Shown here: piece after piece, positions 1 through 8,044 of the stretch
Layout of the letters: each line of letters begins with the position of its first letter
How positions within the stretch are numbered: position 1 is the first letter of the stretch
From: a virus
Direction: 5' to 3' (one strand)
IMG/VR virus record: IMGVR_UViG_3300017613_001944
Coordinates: 1 to 64,000 of that record
DNA length: 64,000 nucleotides
Translations under genes and position numbers: made by a program
The notes under the pieces: model-generated
The model's database searches: none
What the model was told of the DNA's origin: nothing
Seen by the model: only the letters and a program-made list of their open reading frames with translations

Positions 1-1
1 G

Positions 2-112
2 GGATTGTATAGAATAACAACCGCAGAGGACACGTTCTACTTTATTGTTGGGATGGATCTAAAGAATAAAAACCCCTTTGTCAGAATCACTAACTTCGAG
101 GAGGTGCAGTAG
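2..112 (+). CDS. 3' end of an unidentified gene, cut by window edge
   Basis: An open frame enters from the left edge and ends at a TAG at 110-112 after 36 residues (reading GLYRITTAED...ITNFEEVQ). The stop overlaps the GTG start of the next gene by one base (TAGTG), the coupling style used across this window, which supports it being coding. The Shine-Dalgarno of the next gene lies inside its last codons. No family can be recognised from this fragment. Confidence 0.45.
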   Translation, partial: GLYRITTAEDTFYFIVGMDLKNKNPFVRITNFEEVQ

Positions 113-897
113 TGCTAATCGCCATGGCGGTGTTTGATACCAAAGAGAATAAGCGCACTCAGCAGACGGAGGAGACTTTATGGGCGTTAAAGAAAACAGT
201 TAACTTTACAAGACATCGCCTGTTCGTGTGCGATAATGGTAGTTGTGATGAGACCATGAAGCTGTATGAGCGTATGCACAACGAGTTCCTTTTCGAGGTG
301 ATTGAGAATAAAAAGAATCTTGGGACGGCGGTTGCTATTAACAGGGCTTGGGCGAAGAGAGAGCCTGGTGAGCACTGCGTGAAGATGGATAATGATGTGA
401 CGATACACGAATCTGATTGGCCTGACCTGATGGAGTTTGTGTTTGCTAAGGAGCCGAAGATTGGGATATGTGGCCTCAAGCGTAAGGACATCTGGGAGTC
501 ACCGGATACTTCCCACGGCGAATACTACAGGAGCACTCTTGAGTTAATGCCCCACGAGCCGGGAGAGAGGTGGATCATCGTGGAGGATGTCAACCACGTC
601 ATAGGGACCTGTCAGGCGTATAGCTCATTACTGTTAGATGAGATCGGCTATCTTTATCAGATGCAGGACCAGGGCAACCTGTATGGCTTTGATGATAGTC
701 TGGCCTCACTGCGTGCGGAGATTGCCGGGTTCAGAAGGGTCTTTCTCCCTCACATAAGCATAGATCATATTGACCCTGGCGGCACGGAGTTCACCGATTG
801 GAAGAAGGTTAACGCCGGGGATTGGATGGGAGCTTATCATAAGGCGAGAGATGAATACAAATCTGGAGAGCGAAGCATTTTCTATCAAGGACCTTAG
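112..897 (+). CDS. GT2-like glycosyltransferase (GT-A fold)
   Basis: Predicted to transfer a sugar from a nucleotide-sugar donor. The N-terminal half shows GT-A signatures: the strand and turn FVCDNGSCDET (about residues 38-48), the NLGTAVAINRAW segment typical of GT2 enzymes (about 69-80), and a metal-binding DXD-type motif in KMDNDV (about 90-95). The length of 261 residues fits a single-domain GT2 protein without membrane anchor, so it should be cytoplasmic. The GTG start at 112 is preceded by GAGGAGGTG and overlaps the upstream stop. It opens a run of carbohydrate-related genes. The acceptor cannot be told from sequence; virion protein, host glycan or phage-made glycan are all possible. 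Confidence 0.8.
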   Translation: MLIAMAVFDTKENKRTQQTEETLWALKKTVNFTRHRLFVCDNGSCDETMKLYERMHNEFLFEVIENKKNLGTAVAINRAWAKREPGEHCVKMDNDVTIHESDWPDLMEFVFAKEPKIGICGLKRKDIWESPDTSHGEYYRSTLELMPHEPGERWIIVEDVNHVIGTCQAYSSLLLDEIGYLYQMQDQGNLYGFDDSLASLRAEIAGFRRVFLPHISIDHIDPGGTEFTDWKKVNAGDWMGAYHKARDEYKSGERSIFYQGP

Positions 898-908
898 AAG
901 GAGTAGAT

Positions 909-1148
909 ATGGCAAGAGAGACAAGAAATATTCTATCGGTGTGGGCAGACTTTTTCAGTAGTCTCATGGGTGGAACCACGACAAGGATAGACCCCACAGA
1001 GAGAGAACTGGAAATTGATGATGTTATGACTGATCGGCAGATTCGTGATATATGCCGTGGGGAGGATGCTCCCTTTTGGGGCTCCGTCCAAGAAGCTCAG
1101 TTGAAGAATCGCAAGCTCAAAGCTAAGTTCAGAAAAAGAGGAGAGTGA
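909..1148 (+). CDS. hypothetical protein, 79 aa
   Basis: Unrecognised. It begins with a hydrophobic patch (residues 7-20) followed by a charged, helical, lysine/arginine-rich C-terminus ending KLKAKFRKRGE. AAGGAG sits a few bases before the ATG. The stop is one base from the next start, so it lies inside the tightly coupled left operon. Confidence 0.55.
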   Translation: MARETRNILSVWADFFSSLMGGTTTRIDPTERELEIDDVMTDRQIRDICRGEDAPFWGSVQEAQLKNRKLKAKFRKRGE

Positions 1149-1149
1149 C

Positions 1150-1299
1150 ATGAACACAAAGATTGATCTGTTGAATGTTGTATGCGAGGCTGTTGAATTA
1201 CTGGATGAGTACATCGCGTATCAGGATCGTGTCAGCACGGTAGATGAAGTGCGCGACACGATGGCTGCTCTGGCAACCGAGATCTTCGAGCGAGGATAA
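1150..1299 (+). CDS. small helical protein, 49 aa
   Basis: A short frame (MNTKIDLLNVVCEAVELL... to EIFERG) predicted to be almost all helix, with regularly spaced leucines and valines and a net negative charge. The ATG follows the upstream TGA by one base, and GAAAAAGAGGAG lies just before it as ribosome binding site. No family recognised. Spacing and ribosome binding site are the main evidence that it is a gene. Confidence 0.5.
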   Translation: MNTKIDLLNVVCEAVELLDEYIAYQDRVSTVDEVRDTMAALATEIFERG

Positions 1300-1301
1300 T
1301 A

Positions 1302-1574
1302 ATGCTTCAGCTAGATGATTATAGGGTATGGTTCAAGCATAACAGAGACCCTGTGGGGATTCCCAATAGCTCCTATACCGCCCAGGGAATGACCACCTGT
1401 ATCATTGAGCGCAGCGAGATTGTAGTGTCTACGGGTAAGGCGTGGTGCTCATTTAGTGATATTTTCTGTAAGGGGACTGGAAGGAAGTTATCTTTTACCA
1501 GGGCGCTCTCCGCCTTTGATCGTCCTACCCGCGCGGCATTCTGGAAGGAATACCTTGGAAAAACATCCCCATGA
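1302..1574 (+). CDS. conserved phage hypothetical protein, 90 aa
   Basis: Function unknown. The layout AWCSFSDIFCKGTGRK (about residues 46-61) followed by FTRAL and a terminal R..FW.EYL segment resembles, from memory, a small protein common in phages. In that family a basal C..xDxFcKxxGRKxA..RAL pattern recurs. The recognition is at pattern level only. It overlaps the next gene by four bases (ATGA). Confidence 0.6.
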   Translation: MLQLDDYRVWFKHNRDPVGIPNSSYTAQGMTTCIIERSEIVVSTGKAWCSFSDIFCKGTGRKLSFTRALSAFDRPTRAAFWKEYLGKTSP

Positions 1575-2290
1575 CAGCAGTGTGTGTGTTGGGTCTTCAC
1601 TGCGGAGGGACTAGCGCCGTCGCCGGGGTTCTCCATCATCTAGGGGTATTCATGGGCGACGATCTCCTGGGTCCTAACTATAATAATCCCAAGGGACACT
1701 TTGAGGATCTCGAGTTTACAAGGTTTCATGACCAGATGATAGGCGACTGGAAGAGGCCCAGTAATGGATATGAGATAAACGATGAGTATGGTGCTCTTAT
1801 TGATAAACGCGCCAAAGAGCATGCTCTATGGGGAGTAAAAGACCCAAGAATGATATGGTGCTATTGTCAATTCCTTCATCATATCAATCAGGTAGACGAG
1901 ATACCATTAACTTTATTCGTTTATAGAAAGCCAAGCATCTGTGGACAGAGTCTTTATTTCAGAGGGGGACATGATCCAGCAGAGGCCCTGGGCATCTCGT
2001 ATAGATACTATCTTCGTATGTCGGAACATATGAAGGGTATCAAGTGGGAGAAGCTCTATGGACTAAGCACCGCAGGGAATGTCACTGGACCTAGCTTTCA
2101 GTCGAAGGATGGCTCTTGCGCCATAGTCAACTTTGACAACCTAATAAATCATACGAGAGAGGTAGTCAAAGGGATCATGTCCTGGATAGGATGGGTAGGC
2201 GGAGAGTGGCCCTTTGACGATTACGCACTGGATAGAGCTATTGATTTCATAGATCCAGAACTGCGTCATTGGAGGGAGGCAAATGGGTAA
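1571..2290 (+). CDS. sulfotransferase-like P-loop protein
   Basis: Sulfotransferases move sulfate from PAPS to a sugar, lipid or protein. The N-terminus has the P-loop-like binding strand GLHCGGTSAVAGVLHHLG (residues 8-25) and the following FMGDDLLGPNYNNPKGHFED, the arrangement seen in bacterial and phage sulfotransferase-family proteins. A typical 5'-phosphosulfate loop reads G-x-x-R-S-G-T-S; here RSG is CGG, so the usual arginine is missing and activity is uncertain. A central WGVKDPRM segment (about residues 93-100) fits the family's K-D-P/R element. At 239 residues it is a single compact domain. It overlaps its neighbours on both sides and sits beside sugar-nucleotide enzymes, which fits carbohydrate sulfation. 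Confidence 0.6.
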   Translation: MTAVCVLGLHCGGTSAVAGVLHHLGVFMGDDLLGPNYNNPKGHFEDLEFTRFHDQMIGDWKRPSNGYEINDEYGALIDKRAKEHALWGVKDPRMIWCYCQFLHHINQVDEIPLTLFVYRKPSICGQSLYFRGGHDPAEALGISYRYYLRMSEHMKGIKWEKLYGLSTAGNVTGPSFQSKDGSCAIVNFDNLINHTREVVKGIMSWIGWVGGEWPFDDYALDRAIDFIDPELRHWREANG

Positions 2291-2573
2291 ATCAACTAGA
2301 CGTGAGTTTCTACGGAACTCGATTACTGGATTGATAGCACTGACAGGGGCGAAGCTCCTCAAGCCGGTGGAGGGGATGCCAGAGGAGTTCTTAGAGGATG
2401 TTGAAGCAGAGTCTCTGGATACCGATGTCCCAAGTGATATGGAGTGGGTGCATGTTGCATACAGCGATGGTATGTCTAGCGCTTTCAGTTATTGGACTCC
2501 CCGTGTTCCAGACCCTGGGAGTTTTGAAGGTACAATCTTTATTAATGGCGTTCCCATGCGGAGGATAGGATAA
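2283..2573 (+). CDS. small protein with twin-arginine (Tat) signal
   Basis: 96 residues. Residues 5-12 read TRREFLRN, matching the Tat consensus (S/T)RRxFLK, followed by a hydrophobic segment (ITGLIALTGAKLL, about 14-26). The rest is acidic and then contains aromatic residues (MEWVHVAYS, FSYWTPR). A Tat signal would send a folded protein across the host membrane, which is unusual for a phage product. No mature-domain family is recognised. The next gene starts on the base after its stop. Confidence 0.55.
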   Translation: MGKSTRREFLRNSITGLIALTGAKLLKPVEGMPEEFLEDVEAESLDTDVPSDMEWVHVAYSDGMSSAFSYWTPRVPDPGSFEGTIFINGVPMRRIG

Positions 2574-3863
2574 ATGAATATCTGTTATATTGGAGGGGCT
2601 GGTAGACTTGGTTATCCACTGGCCTATTGGAGTGCTCAGTGTGGCTTTGATGTGATTATCGCTGATACCAACGAAGACGCCGTAGAGGAGATCAACGAAG
2701 GACGATACGAGCCCTACGAAAAAATCTCTAGTGCTCCAAAGTTCGCCGGAAGCATTGTAGCAACCGTAGACATCATCAAGGCAGTCTCTGTGTGTGAGTT
2801 GGTCTTTGTGATTGTTCCAACGCCCAGCGAGACCAGCGGCGCGTTTAACATCGAGTATGTACTTGATACTTGCGCCGAGATCGGTGAGGCCATATCCCAA
2901 GATGACATTTACCGCACCGTCGTCATCGTGTCCACGGTTAATCCCGGCGACACCGATTCTCTCATCCGTGCTAAGATACAGAAGCACGCCGGTAAGACAA
3001 AGAGAGTCGGCGTTGACTTTGGTCTGGTATACAGCCCAGAGTTCGTGAGGCAGGGCTCCATCATGGATGACTTTGCACATCCAGACGTGCTCCTGCTGGG
3101 CTCTACCCACAAGAAAGATTCAGTCCATCTGGTGAAGAGCTACTACAATGTTGTTACTGGACACAGTGTCGCTCCCGAGAGTGTACACTACATGAGTCCC
3201 ATCTCCGCAGAGATTGCCAAGATCACCCTGAATACCGCCCTCAATGCAAAGATGGCGGTAGCTAACCAGACGGCTTGGTTGTGCCACTTGATGCCGGGGG
3301 CTGACGCTAAAGACGTACTCGCCGCCGTAGGAGGGGATAAGCGTATTGGCCCCCAGTTATTGAAACCAGGTACACCTCCCGGTGGCCCTTGTCTTCCCAG
3401 AGATAACCGCGCTCTAGCCAGTATATGCCACACGAAGAACGTGGGCGGCTTTTTACCAGTAGCTGCCGCAGAGTTCACCGAGTGGCAAGTATCAGCTATC
3501 TGCCTGGTCCTGGGCGGGATGATGACAACCGCCAATAAGAACAAGCCCTGTATCCTTGGCCTCACCTACAAGACGGGTGTGGACATCTATGAGGAGAGCG
3601 CGGGGATGAGGGTGTTCAACGCCTTTGCAGATGTGCCGATGGAGTGCTTGAGCTACGACCCTGGCATTGATGGACCTGGCGGGTTAGCCGGGGCAATCGA
3701 GGGATGTGACTTCCTGGTCATCATGACGCCCTGGGAGGAGTTCAAGGAGTTGCAGGATATGGACTTGAGCGGTGTCGTAGTCTTTGATATGTGGCGCATG
3801 TTTGAGGATCTCGACTGTGAGACATACGTACCGTTCGGGGTTGGGAGAGTTCGGAGTGAATAA
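2574..3863 (+). CDS. UDP-glucose/GDP-mannose dehydrogenase family enzyme
   Basis: NAD-dependent four-electron oxidation of a nucleotide sugar to the uronic acid, such as UDP-glucose to UDP-glucuronate. Visible features are the N-terminal Rossmann fingerprint (IGGAGRLGYPLA, residues 6-17, a GxGxxG variant), VPTPS (81-85), SPEF with the conserved Glu156, the AEIAKITLN helix with Lys216 and Asn220, and the thiohemiacetal-forming cysteine in GGPCLPRD (Cys273). The length of 429 residues matches Ugd/WecC-type enzymes. The first glycine loop (GGAGRLG) and GGPC instead of GGSC are mild variants. It sits four genes from other sugar-modifying enzymes and just upstream of a GDP-mannose epimerase-like gene. 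The exact sugar cannot be assigned, so no gene symbol is given. Confidence 0.85.
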   Translation: MNICYIGGAGRLGYPLAYWSAQCGFDVIIADTNEDAVEEINEGRYEPYEKISSAPKFAGSIVATVDIIKAVSVCELVFVIVPTPSETSGAFNIEYVLDTCAEIGEAISQDDIYRTVVIVSTVNPGDTDSLIRAKIQKHAGKTKRVGVDFGLVYSPEFVRQGSIMDDFAHPDVLLLGSTHKKDSVHLVKSYYNVVTGHSVAPESVHYMSPISAEIAKITLNTALNAKMAVANQTAWLCHLMPGADAKDVLAAVGGDKRIGPQLLKPGTPPGGPCLPRDNRALASICHTKNVGGFLPVAAAEFTEWQVSAICLVLGGMMTTANKNKPCILGLTYKTGVDIYEESAGMRVFNAFADVPMECLSYDPGIDGPGGLAGAIEGCDFLVIMTPWEEFKELQDMDLSGVVVFDMWRMFEDLDCETYVPFGVGRVRSE

Positions 3864-4236
3864 TCTTGACATTCTTGTTGCTGAGAAGGTCATGGGTTGG
3901 ACCTTGATGAACTACGAAGACGAGAAGGTATCAGATGATTATGCAGGAGCTAGGGGCAATGACGGATGGTACTGGGAGGGGGTAAATTACGAAGTCTGGG
4001 AATGGTGCCCATCAGAGAAGATCGAGTGCGCCTGGGAAGTAGTAGAAGAGATGGTTCGACTGGGCAGATTTGTATCCATTGAGGCCCACGGCAATAAAGA
4101 GTCAATACCCGGTGACTGGGGATGGCGAATTGGAATCCAGGTCTCCGAAAGAATAATTGATTTTCACTATGCCGAAACCGTCTGTCTTGCTATCTGCGAA
4201 GCTGCACTAAAGGCGATGGAGAAAGAATATGCGTAA
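3856..4236 (+). CDS. phage ABA-sandwich domain protein
   Basis: 126 residues from a GTG start at 3856 that overlaps the dehydrogenase end by eight bases and has GGGAGAG upstream; an ATG at 3784 would add 24 residues inside the neighbour and lacks a ribosome binding site. The sequence begins LDILVAEKVMGW, has a central P/S-E...CAWEVVEEMVRLG segment and ends TVCLAICEAALKAME. That order is typical of the small phage alpha-beta-alpha sandwich domain family found scattered in tailed phages. The function of the family is unknown. Confidence 0.75.
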   Translation: MNNLDILVAEKVMGWTLMNYEDEKVSDDYAGARGNDGWYWEGVNYEVWEWCPSEKIECAWEVVEEMVRLGRFVSIEAHGNKESIPGDWGWRIGIQVSERIIDFHYAETVCLAICEAALKAMEKEYA

Positions 4237-5200
4237 CGTACTTGTCACTGGCGGGGCAGGCTTCATAGGGCACCACCTATGCCGTTATCTGAAAGGGCTT
4301 GGGTACCAGGTCTACGGCGTAGACATCAAGCCGCTGGAGGAAAGCTGGGGCAACCCAACCGATTATGATGTGTATGAGCAAGTGGATCTACGCAACTACC
4401 TCTCGGCACACAAGCTGATGTTCATGGGGGAATTTGACGATGTGTATGCTCTAGCCGCCGACATGGGCGGCATGGGCTTTATTGGCGAAGAGAGTAACAA
4501 CATGGCAATAATGAGGAACAACTCTCTCATTAATATCAATACCCTAAACACTGCCAAAAGATGCGGAGTGTCACGCTACCTCTTCACCAGCAGCGCCTGT
4601 GTATATCCAGAGCACCTGCAACTTGCCACGGATGCCTCTCCTCTCAAAGAGCACGACGCTTACCCGGCACTCCCTGACACTGTGTATGGATGGGAGAAGC
4701 TGTTCTCCGAGATCCTAGCTAGCCAGTATGCCCCCTATATGGACATTCGTATTGCCAGGTTCCATAACATCTTTGGACCCGAGGGCTCCTGGGACGATGG
4801 TAGGGAGAAGCTCCCGGCGGCTGCTTGCAGGAAAGTGGCTATGGCAAAGGGAGACCATGACATTGAGGTTTGGGGGGATGGAGAACAGACCAGGAGCTTC
4901 TGTTACATTGATGATTGCCTGGAGATGCTCTACGCACTGATGAACTCAGACTACGACCAACCCCTCAACATCGGCACAGATCGTTCTGTGACGGTGAATG
5001 AAATGTTTGATATTGTAGCCGACATCGCAGGAATCAAGATCAGCAAGGTGCACGATCTAACCAAACCTCAAGGGGTGCGCGGGAGAAATGCAGATCTCTC
5101 CCTGATGAAGAAGGTATTGGGCATTGAACCTATATACACCCTTGAGGCTGGACTCGAGAAGACCTATAGATGGATAGCAGAGGAGCTAAACAATGGGTAG
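4229..5200 (+). CDS. GDP-mannose 3,5-epimerase-like SDR enzyme
   Basis: Extended short-chain dehydrogenase. The NAD-binding GGAGFIG lies at residues 8-14. The match goes beyond generic epimerases: AADMGGMGFI, SSACVYPE with Cys124, the YGWEK pair Tyr153/Lys157, and GREKLPAAACRK with Lys194 all correspond to the catalytic set of plant GDP-mannose 3,5-epimerase (Cys145, Tyr174, Lys178, Lys217). The Cys-to-Tyr distance is identical. That enzyme converts GDP-D-mannose to GDP-L-galactose or GDP-L-gulose. The order of motifs and 323-residue length fit a complete enzyme. It overlaps the upstream gene by 8 bp. Other SDR epimerases are possible, but the AADMGGMG and GREK motifs favour this assignment. 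Confidence 0.8.
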   Translation: MRNVLVTGGAGFIGHHLCRYLKGLGYQVYGVDIKPLEESWGNPTDYDVYEQVDLRNYLSAHKLMFMGEFDDVYALAADMGGMGFIGEESNNMAIMRNNSLININTLNTAKRCGVSRYLFTSSACVYPEHLQLATDASPLKEHDAYPALPDTVYGWEKLFSEILASQYAPYMDIRIARFHNIFGPEGSWDDGREKLPAAACRKVAMAKGDHDIEVWGDGEQTRSFCYIDDCLEMLYALMNSDYDQPLNIGTDRSVTVNEMFDIVADIAGIKISKVHDLTKPQGVRGRNADLSLMKKVLGIEPIYTLEAGLEKTYRWIAEELNNG

Positions 5201-5318
5201 AAAGAAACCAGCTACTTGTCCAACGTGCGCGGGAAATAAAGAGATCTATGTGAACGGGAAGTGGGAGAAATGCAAAGAGTGCAAGGGAATAGGATTTATC
5301 CTGGTAGACGATAAGTAG
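5193..5318 (+). CDS. small zinc-ribbon protein, 41 aa
   Basis: MGRKKPATCPTCAGNK... has CPTC (residues 9-12) and CKECKG (27-32), a CxxC-x14-CxxC pattern close to half of a DnaJ-type zinc repeat. It overlaps the epimerase stop and its own TAG overlaps the next GTG start by one base. It probably binds zinc; partner unknown. Confidence 0.6.
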   Translation: MGRKKPATCPTCAGNKEIYVNGKWEKCKECKGIGFILVDDK

Positions 5319-6166
5319 TGGATAAGCTCATTATAGCAACATCGAGAAAGCTGATAGTATGGGATGGTGATGCCACCACTTTCGCGGAGACTACGGCTCC
5401 CTGGCAATACTTCTACGGTATTACCTGGGAGCCTGGTAGGTTATACGCAGTGTTTGGCGGAAACGTCCTTACCTTCACCCCCACGCTGATCCCCGGCAAG
5501 GATGTACCACTTGGCTTTGGTCTCTCTTCTCCCCGGCAGATATTTTCTGTAAAGGGCGAGTTGTATGTCTGCGAGGAGACGGGACATCTTTGGAAGTGGA
5601 ATCGCTCGACGGAAAGGACCACTCTTATCAAGCATTTCAAGAAGGAAACTTGCCTCAATTCGATATGGAACGATGGCGAGTTTTTTTACATTGTGGGAAG
5701 CTGTGGCACCAACATACCAAAGATGGTAGCTATTTACGATGGGAATTGGAGAGAGCAGGATAGATACCTGATTGACAGGGATGTCTTCCGCGACGGGATG
5801 TACTCCAACATCTATAATGTTTACATGGAGCGCGGAATCATATATACTCTAGCTAGAGGAACACTCATTCAGATAGATACAAGAACAGGCAAGACACAAA
5901 GCCTTTTCTTCTCCGACAAGATGTGCTTGAGAGGGTTGGCAAGAACGGGTCACTACTTCTACGTAGGTGTCTCGGATATGGCTCTCCCTGAAAATCACAC
6001 GAAGGGGAACTCCTCAATAATCGTACTGGATGATGATCTGGATTACGTGAATACTATAGAGCTCCGGGGCACAGGACAACTATATGATATCAGGGCGATA
6101 GACAGCCTTGATCTTGCCCATAACAGAATCAGATGTCCCATAAAGGGAGAGAGATGGAAGCGATAG
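5318..6166 (+). CDS. beta-propeller-like protein A, paralogue of 8044-8934
   Basis: 282 residues, rich in repeated short strands ending in W, F or Y (LIVWDGD, YFYGITWEPG, LYAVFGG, LYVCEETG, FFYIVGS), as in WD40/NHL-type propellers. The C-terminal third holds LRGLARTGHYFYVGVS and TGQLYDIRAID...AHNR, shared almost word for word with the gene at 8044. Starts (MDKLIIATSRKLIVWD against MDKLLISTSKRLVLWD) also match. The two genes are clear paralogues at roughly 40 percent identity by eye. A role in binding or recognising a glycan or protein partner is inferred from fold and context only. No catalytic motif seen. GTG start overlapping the upstream stop. Confidence 0.65.
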   Translation: MDKLIIATSRKLIVWDGDATTFAETTAPWQYFYGITWEPGRLYAVFGGNVLTFTPTLIPGKDVPLGFGLSSPRQIFSVKGELYVCEETGHLWKWNRSTERTTLIKHFKKETCLNSIWNDGEFFYIVGSCGTNIPKMVAIYDGNWREQDRYLIDRDVFRDGMYSNIYNVYMERGIIYTLARGTLIQIDTRTGKTQSLFFSDKMCLRGLARTGHYFYVGVSDMALPENHTKGNSSIIVLDDDLDYVNTIELRGTGQLYDIRAIDSLDLAHNRIRCPIKGERWKR

Positions 6167-6774
6167 TAGTCGTGGATATGTGGGAGAGGCACTGGTGCAG
6201 AACCGCTGCTGCCAGAATGACGCTGTTGGCAAACAAGATGCACAATGCCCTTCTCACTGCCAGAGATTTCAACATGCCCATAATATTTGCCGGTGTAGAG
6301 GATGATCCTGACGCTTTCCTTCTCCCGGAAAAGAAAAAAGCGCCGATTAAGCCAGTCCCCGAGATCCATGTCCATGTAACCAGTGTACCCTATGTCATAT
6401 GCGAGTGTTCCGGTTCTGTATGTGAGCTTGGCGGGTCCAATAAAGAATTGAACAAGAACATGGTGACAGCGCCGGGGGATTATCAAGTCCATGACATTGA
6501 CCACCTTTATGGACTCTGCCAGCAGAGAAATATCTCCAAGCTATACTACATGGGAGCTGCTGCCAATATGTGTATTCTCCACAAGAGCTATGGAATGATA
6601 ATGGCGCATTACTGTCTTGGGCTAAAGTGTGTACTCGTCAGGGATCTAGCCATTCCATGGTTGCCAGACTACAAGGATAACAGGATCACAGGGGAGGCCC
6701 AGGTGATCCGCGACATTGAGAAGTACCTTGGGCAAACAGTTAACAGGCGCGAGATGATAGATGGCCTCTCTTAA
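6154..6774 (+). CDS. isochorismatase-like cysteine hydrolase
   Basis: Isochorismatase-like hydrolases cleave small amides or vinyl ethers with an Asp-Lys-Cys triad. Here the Asp lies in VVVDMWERHWC (Asp8) and the nucleophile in MGAAANMCILHKS (Cys140), the usual G-A-x-x-N-x-C arrangement followed by a helix; the lysine is not obvious. The start is taken at 6154 because AAAGGGAGAG precedes it; an ATG at 6133 would add seven residues inside the preceding gene. The middle is Cys-rich (VICECSGSVCELGG). About 206 residues, typical for the family. The substrate is unknown. The gene lies between two carbohydrate-related genes. Confidence 0.7.
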   Translation: MEAIVVVDMWERHWCRTAAARMTLLANKMHNALLTARDFNMPIIFAGVEDDPDAFLLPEKKKAPIKPVPEIHVHVTSVPYVICECSGSVCELGGSNKELNKNMVTAPGDYQVHDIDHLYGLCQQRNISKLYYMGAAANMCILHKSYGMIMAHYCLGLKCVLVRDLAIPWLPDYKDNRITGEAQVIRDIEKYLGQTVNRREMIDGLS

Positions 6775-8044
6775 AGATGAAGTAAGGAGCTTTTGGTATA
6801 ACAATGTGCCTGGATCAATCCACGGTGTGAGCCGCCAGGAGATCCAGCTCTACGGTGGCCCCTCAAATAAATACGATGGGTGTGAGATGTGTCAGCGTTC
6901 AGAGTGGTTCTCACGCATTTACCAGAAGAATACTTTCGAGGAGCACAAGTGTGGTACGTCAGTGGAGTGCAAGGGCGTGTGTGCTCTACAGGGGAAAGAA
7001 GAGTGGGTGCACAGGCATCACGACTTTACATTCTCTCTTGGAATAGACCAGGGCCTCCCCGCCCCAAAGTGTCTTTTTCTTTTTCCTTACGCACCGGAAG
7101 GCGAAGTACATGCACGCTTTACAAGCATTGGCTGCGACCACTGGATGCTGAACTTGCGTCGGCAACTGGCACAGACGTGCCAGGTTGGGATACGTGGTCC
7201 AAGACCAACCGATTGCAATGAGTTTGACTTTGCGCTGGTGTTCAATCATCCAAGAGCTACAGACTTCACCAGGCCAGACATCCCAATTGTGATGTATGGA
7301 CATGATTTAAGAAAGGATCACGGGTTTATAGATCATCTACGACCAGACTATTTACTGACTCCTTGTCCAACCGCATGGCCCCAGGTGAACAAATTTCCAG
7401 AGAAGACAAAGGTAAGGTTCTATTGCCAGAGTCCCAGTGAGTATTTCACCAGAACAAATCTCGACATAAAGCACATAGACCTTCTGGCAACCGGAACTAT
7501 TCACGGGAGTACCTACAGATTCAGAGATGCACTTAATACACAGCTCTCTGCTCTTCCCAGCAAATATATTGTTCGGTGCTCAAATAACCTGGGGATGTTT
7601 AGTGCTCACTGTAGCGGAGAGACACAAACAGAGAATTGGGATGGAACAATAGACACAGATATCTCCTACCATTATCTGAACGCATACTCGGCTCTTTTGG
7701 GATCTGCCAAGTTTGTAATCTTTGGTCATCTTGCCGGGGAGCATCAGTTAGTACTCGCCAAGCACTACGAGTGTCTTGGAAGTGGAGCTATCCCCATAAT
7801 GCCAGGGTCCCCCGATCTACATCTACTGGGCGTTGAGCCAATGGTACACTACATCCCCCTGGAGTTTGTTTGGGAGGACAACACACAGCTTGAGTATTAC
7901 TTGTCCAATTACGAGGACTTCAGGTATATAGCATTTAACGCCGCAGGATGGCACCGAGAGAATGTGGACAGAATGCTCTTTGATGACTTTGAGAATTTTG
8001 TGCAAGAGGTGACAGACCACAAGTATCCCCGGAGATTAGTGTAA
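6761..8044 (+). CDS. GT-B-like glycosyltransferase with Cys-rich N-terminus
   Basis: 427 residues. The C-terminal part AKHYECLGSGAIPIMPGS (about 344-361) followed by LGVEPMVHYIPL is the donor-side signature of CgeB/YkvP-type and related GT-B glycosyltransferases, where E-x-L/M-A-x-G-x-x-P recurs. The N-terminal 70 residues carry CEMC, C and ECKGVC cysteines that could bind a metal. GHDLRKDHGFIDH (about 177-189) and the following strands resemble the acceptor-side Rossmann half. The end overlaps the second beta-propeller gene by one base. It is inferred to add a sugar in the same pathway as the flanking genes. Confidence is moderate because no complete family alignment could be made. Confidence 0.55.
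   Translation: MASLKDEVRSFWYNNVPGSIHGVSRQEIQLYGGPSNKYDGCEMCQRSEWFSRIYQKNTFEEHKCGTSVECKGVCALQGKEEWVHRHHDFTFSLGIDQGLPAPKCLFLFPYAPEGEVHARFTSIGCDHWMLNLRRQLAQTCQVGIRGPRPTDCNEFDFALVFNHPRATDFTRPDIPIVMYGHDLRKDHGFIDHLRPDYLLTPCPTAWPQVNKFPEKTKVRFYCQSPSEYFTRTNLDIKHIDLLATGTIHGSTYRFRDALNTQLSALPSKYIVRCSNNLGMFSAHCSGETQTENWDGTIDTDISYHYLNAYSALLGSAKFVIFGHLAGEHQLVLAKHYECLGSGAIPIMPGSPDLHLLGVEPMVHYIPLEFVWEDNTQLEYYLSNYEDFRYIAFNAAGWHRENVDRMLFDDFENFVQEVTDHKYPRRLV

Noticed and set aside
2391-3110. Long open frame of about 240 codons on the minus strand
   Set aside because: It lies entirely across the plus-strand dehydrogenase and the end of the Tat-signal gene, both of which show clear protein motifs. It has no ribosome site, and there is no gap on that strand's neighbours.
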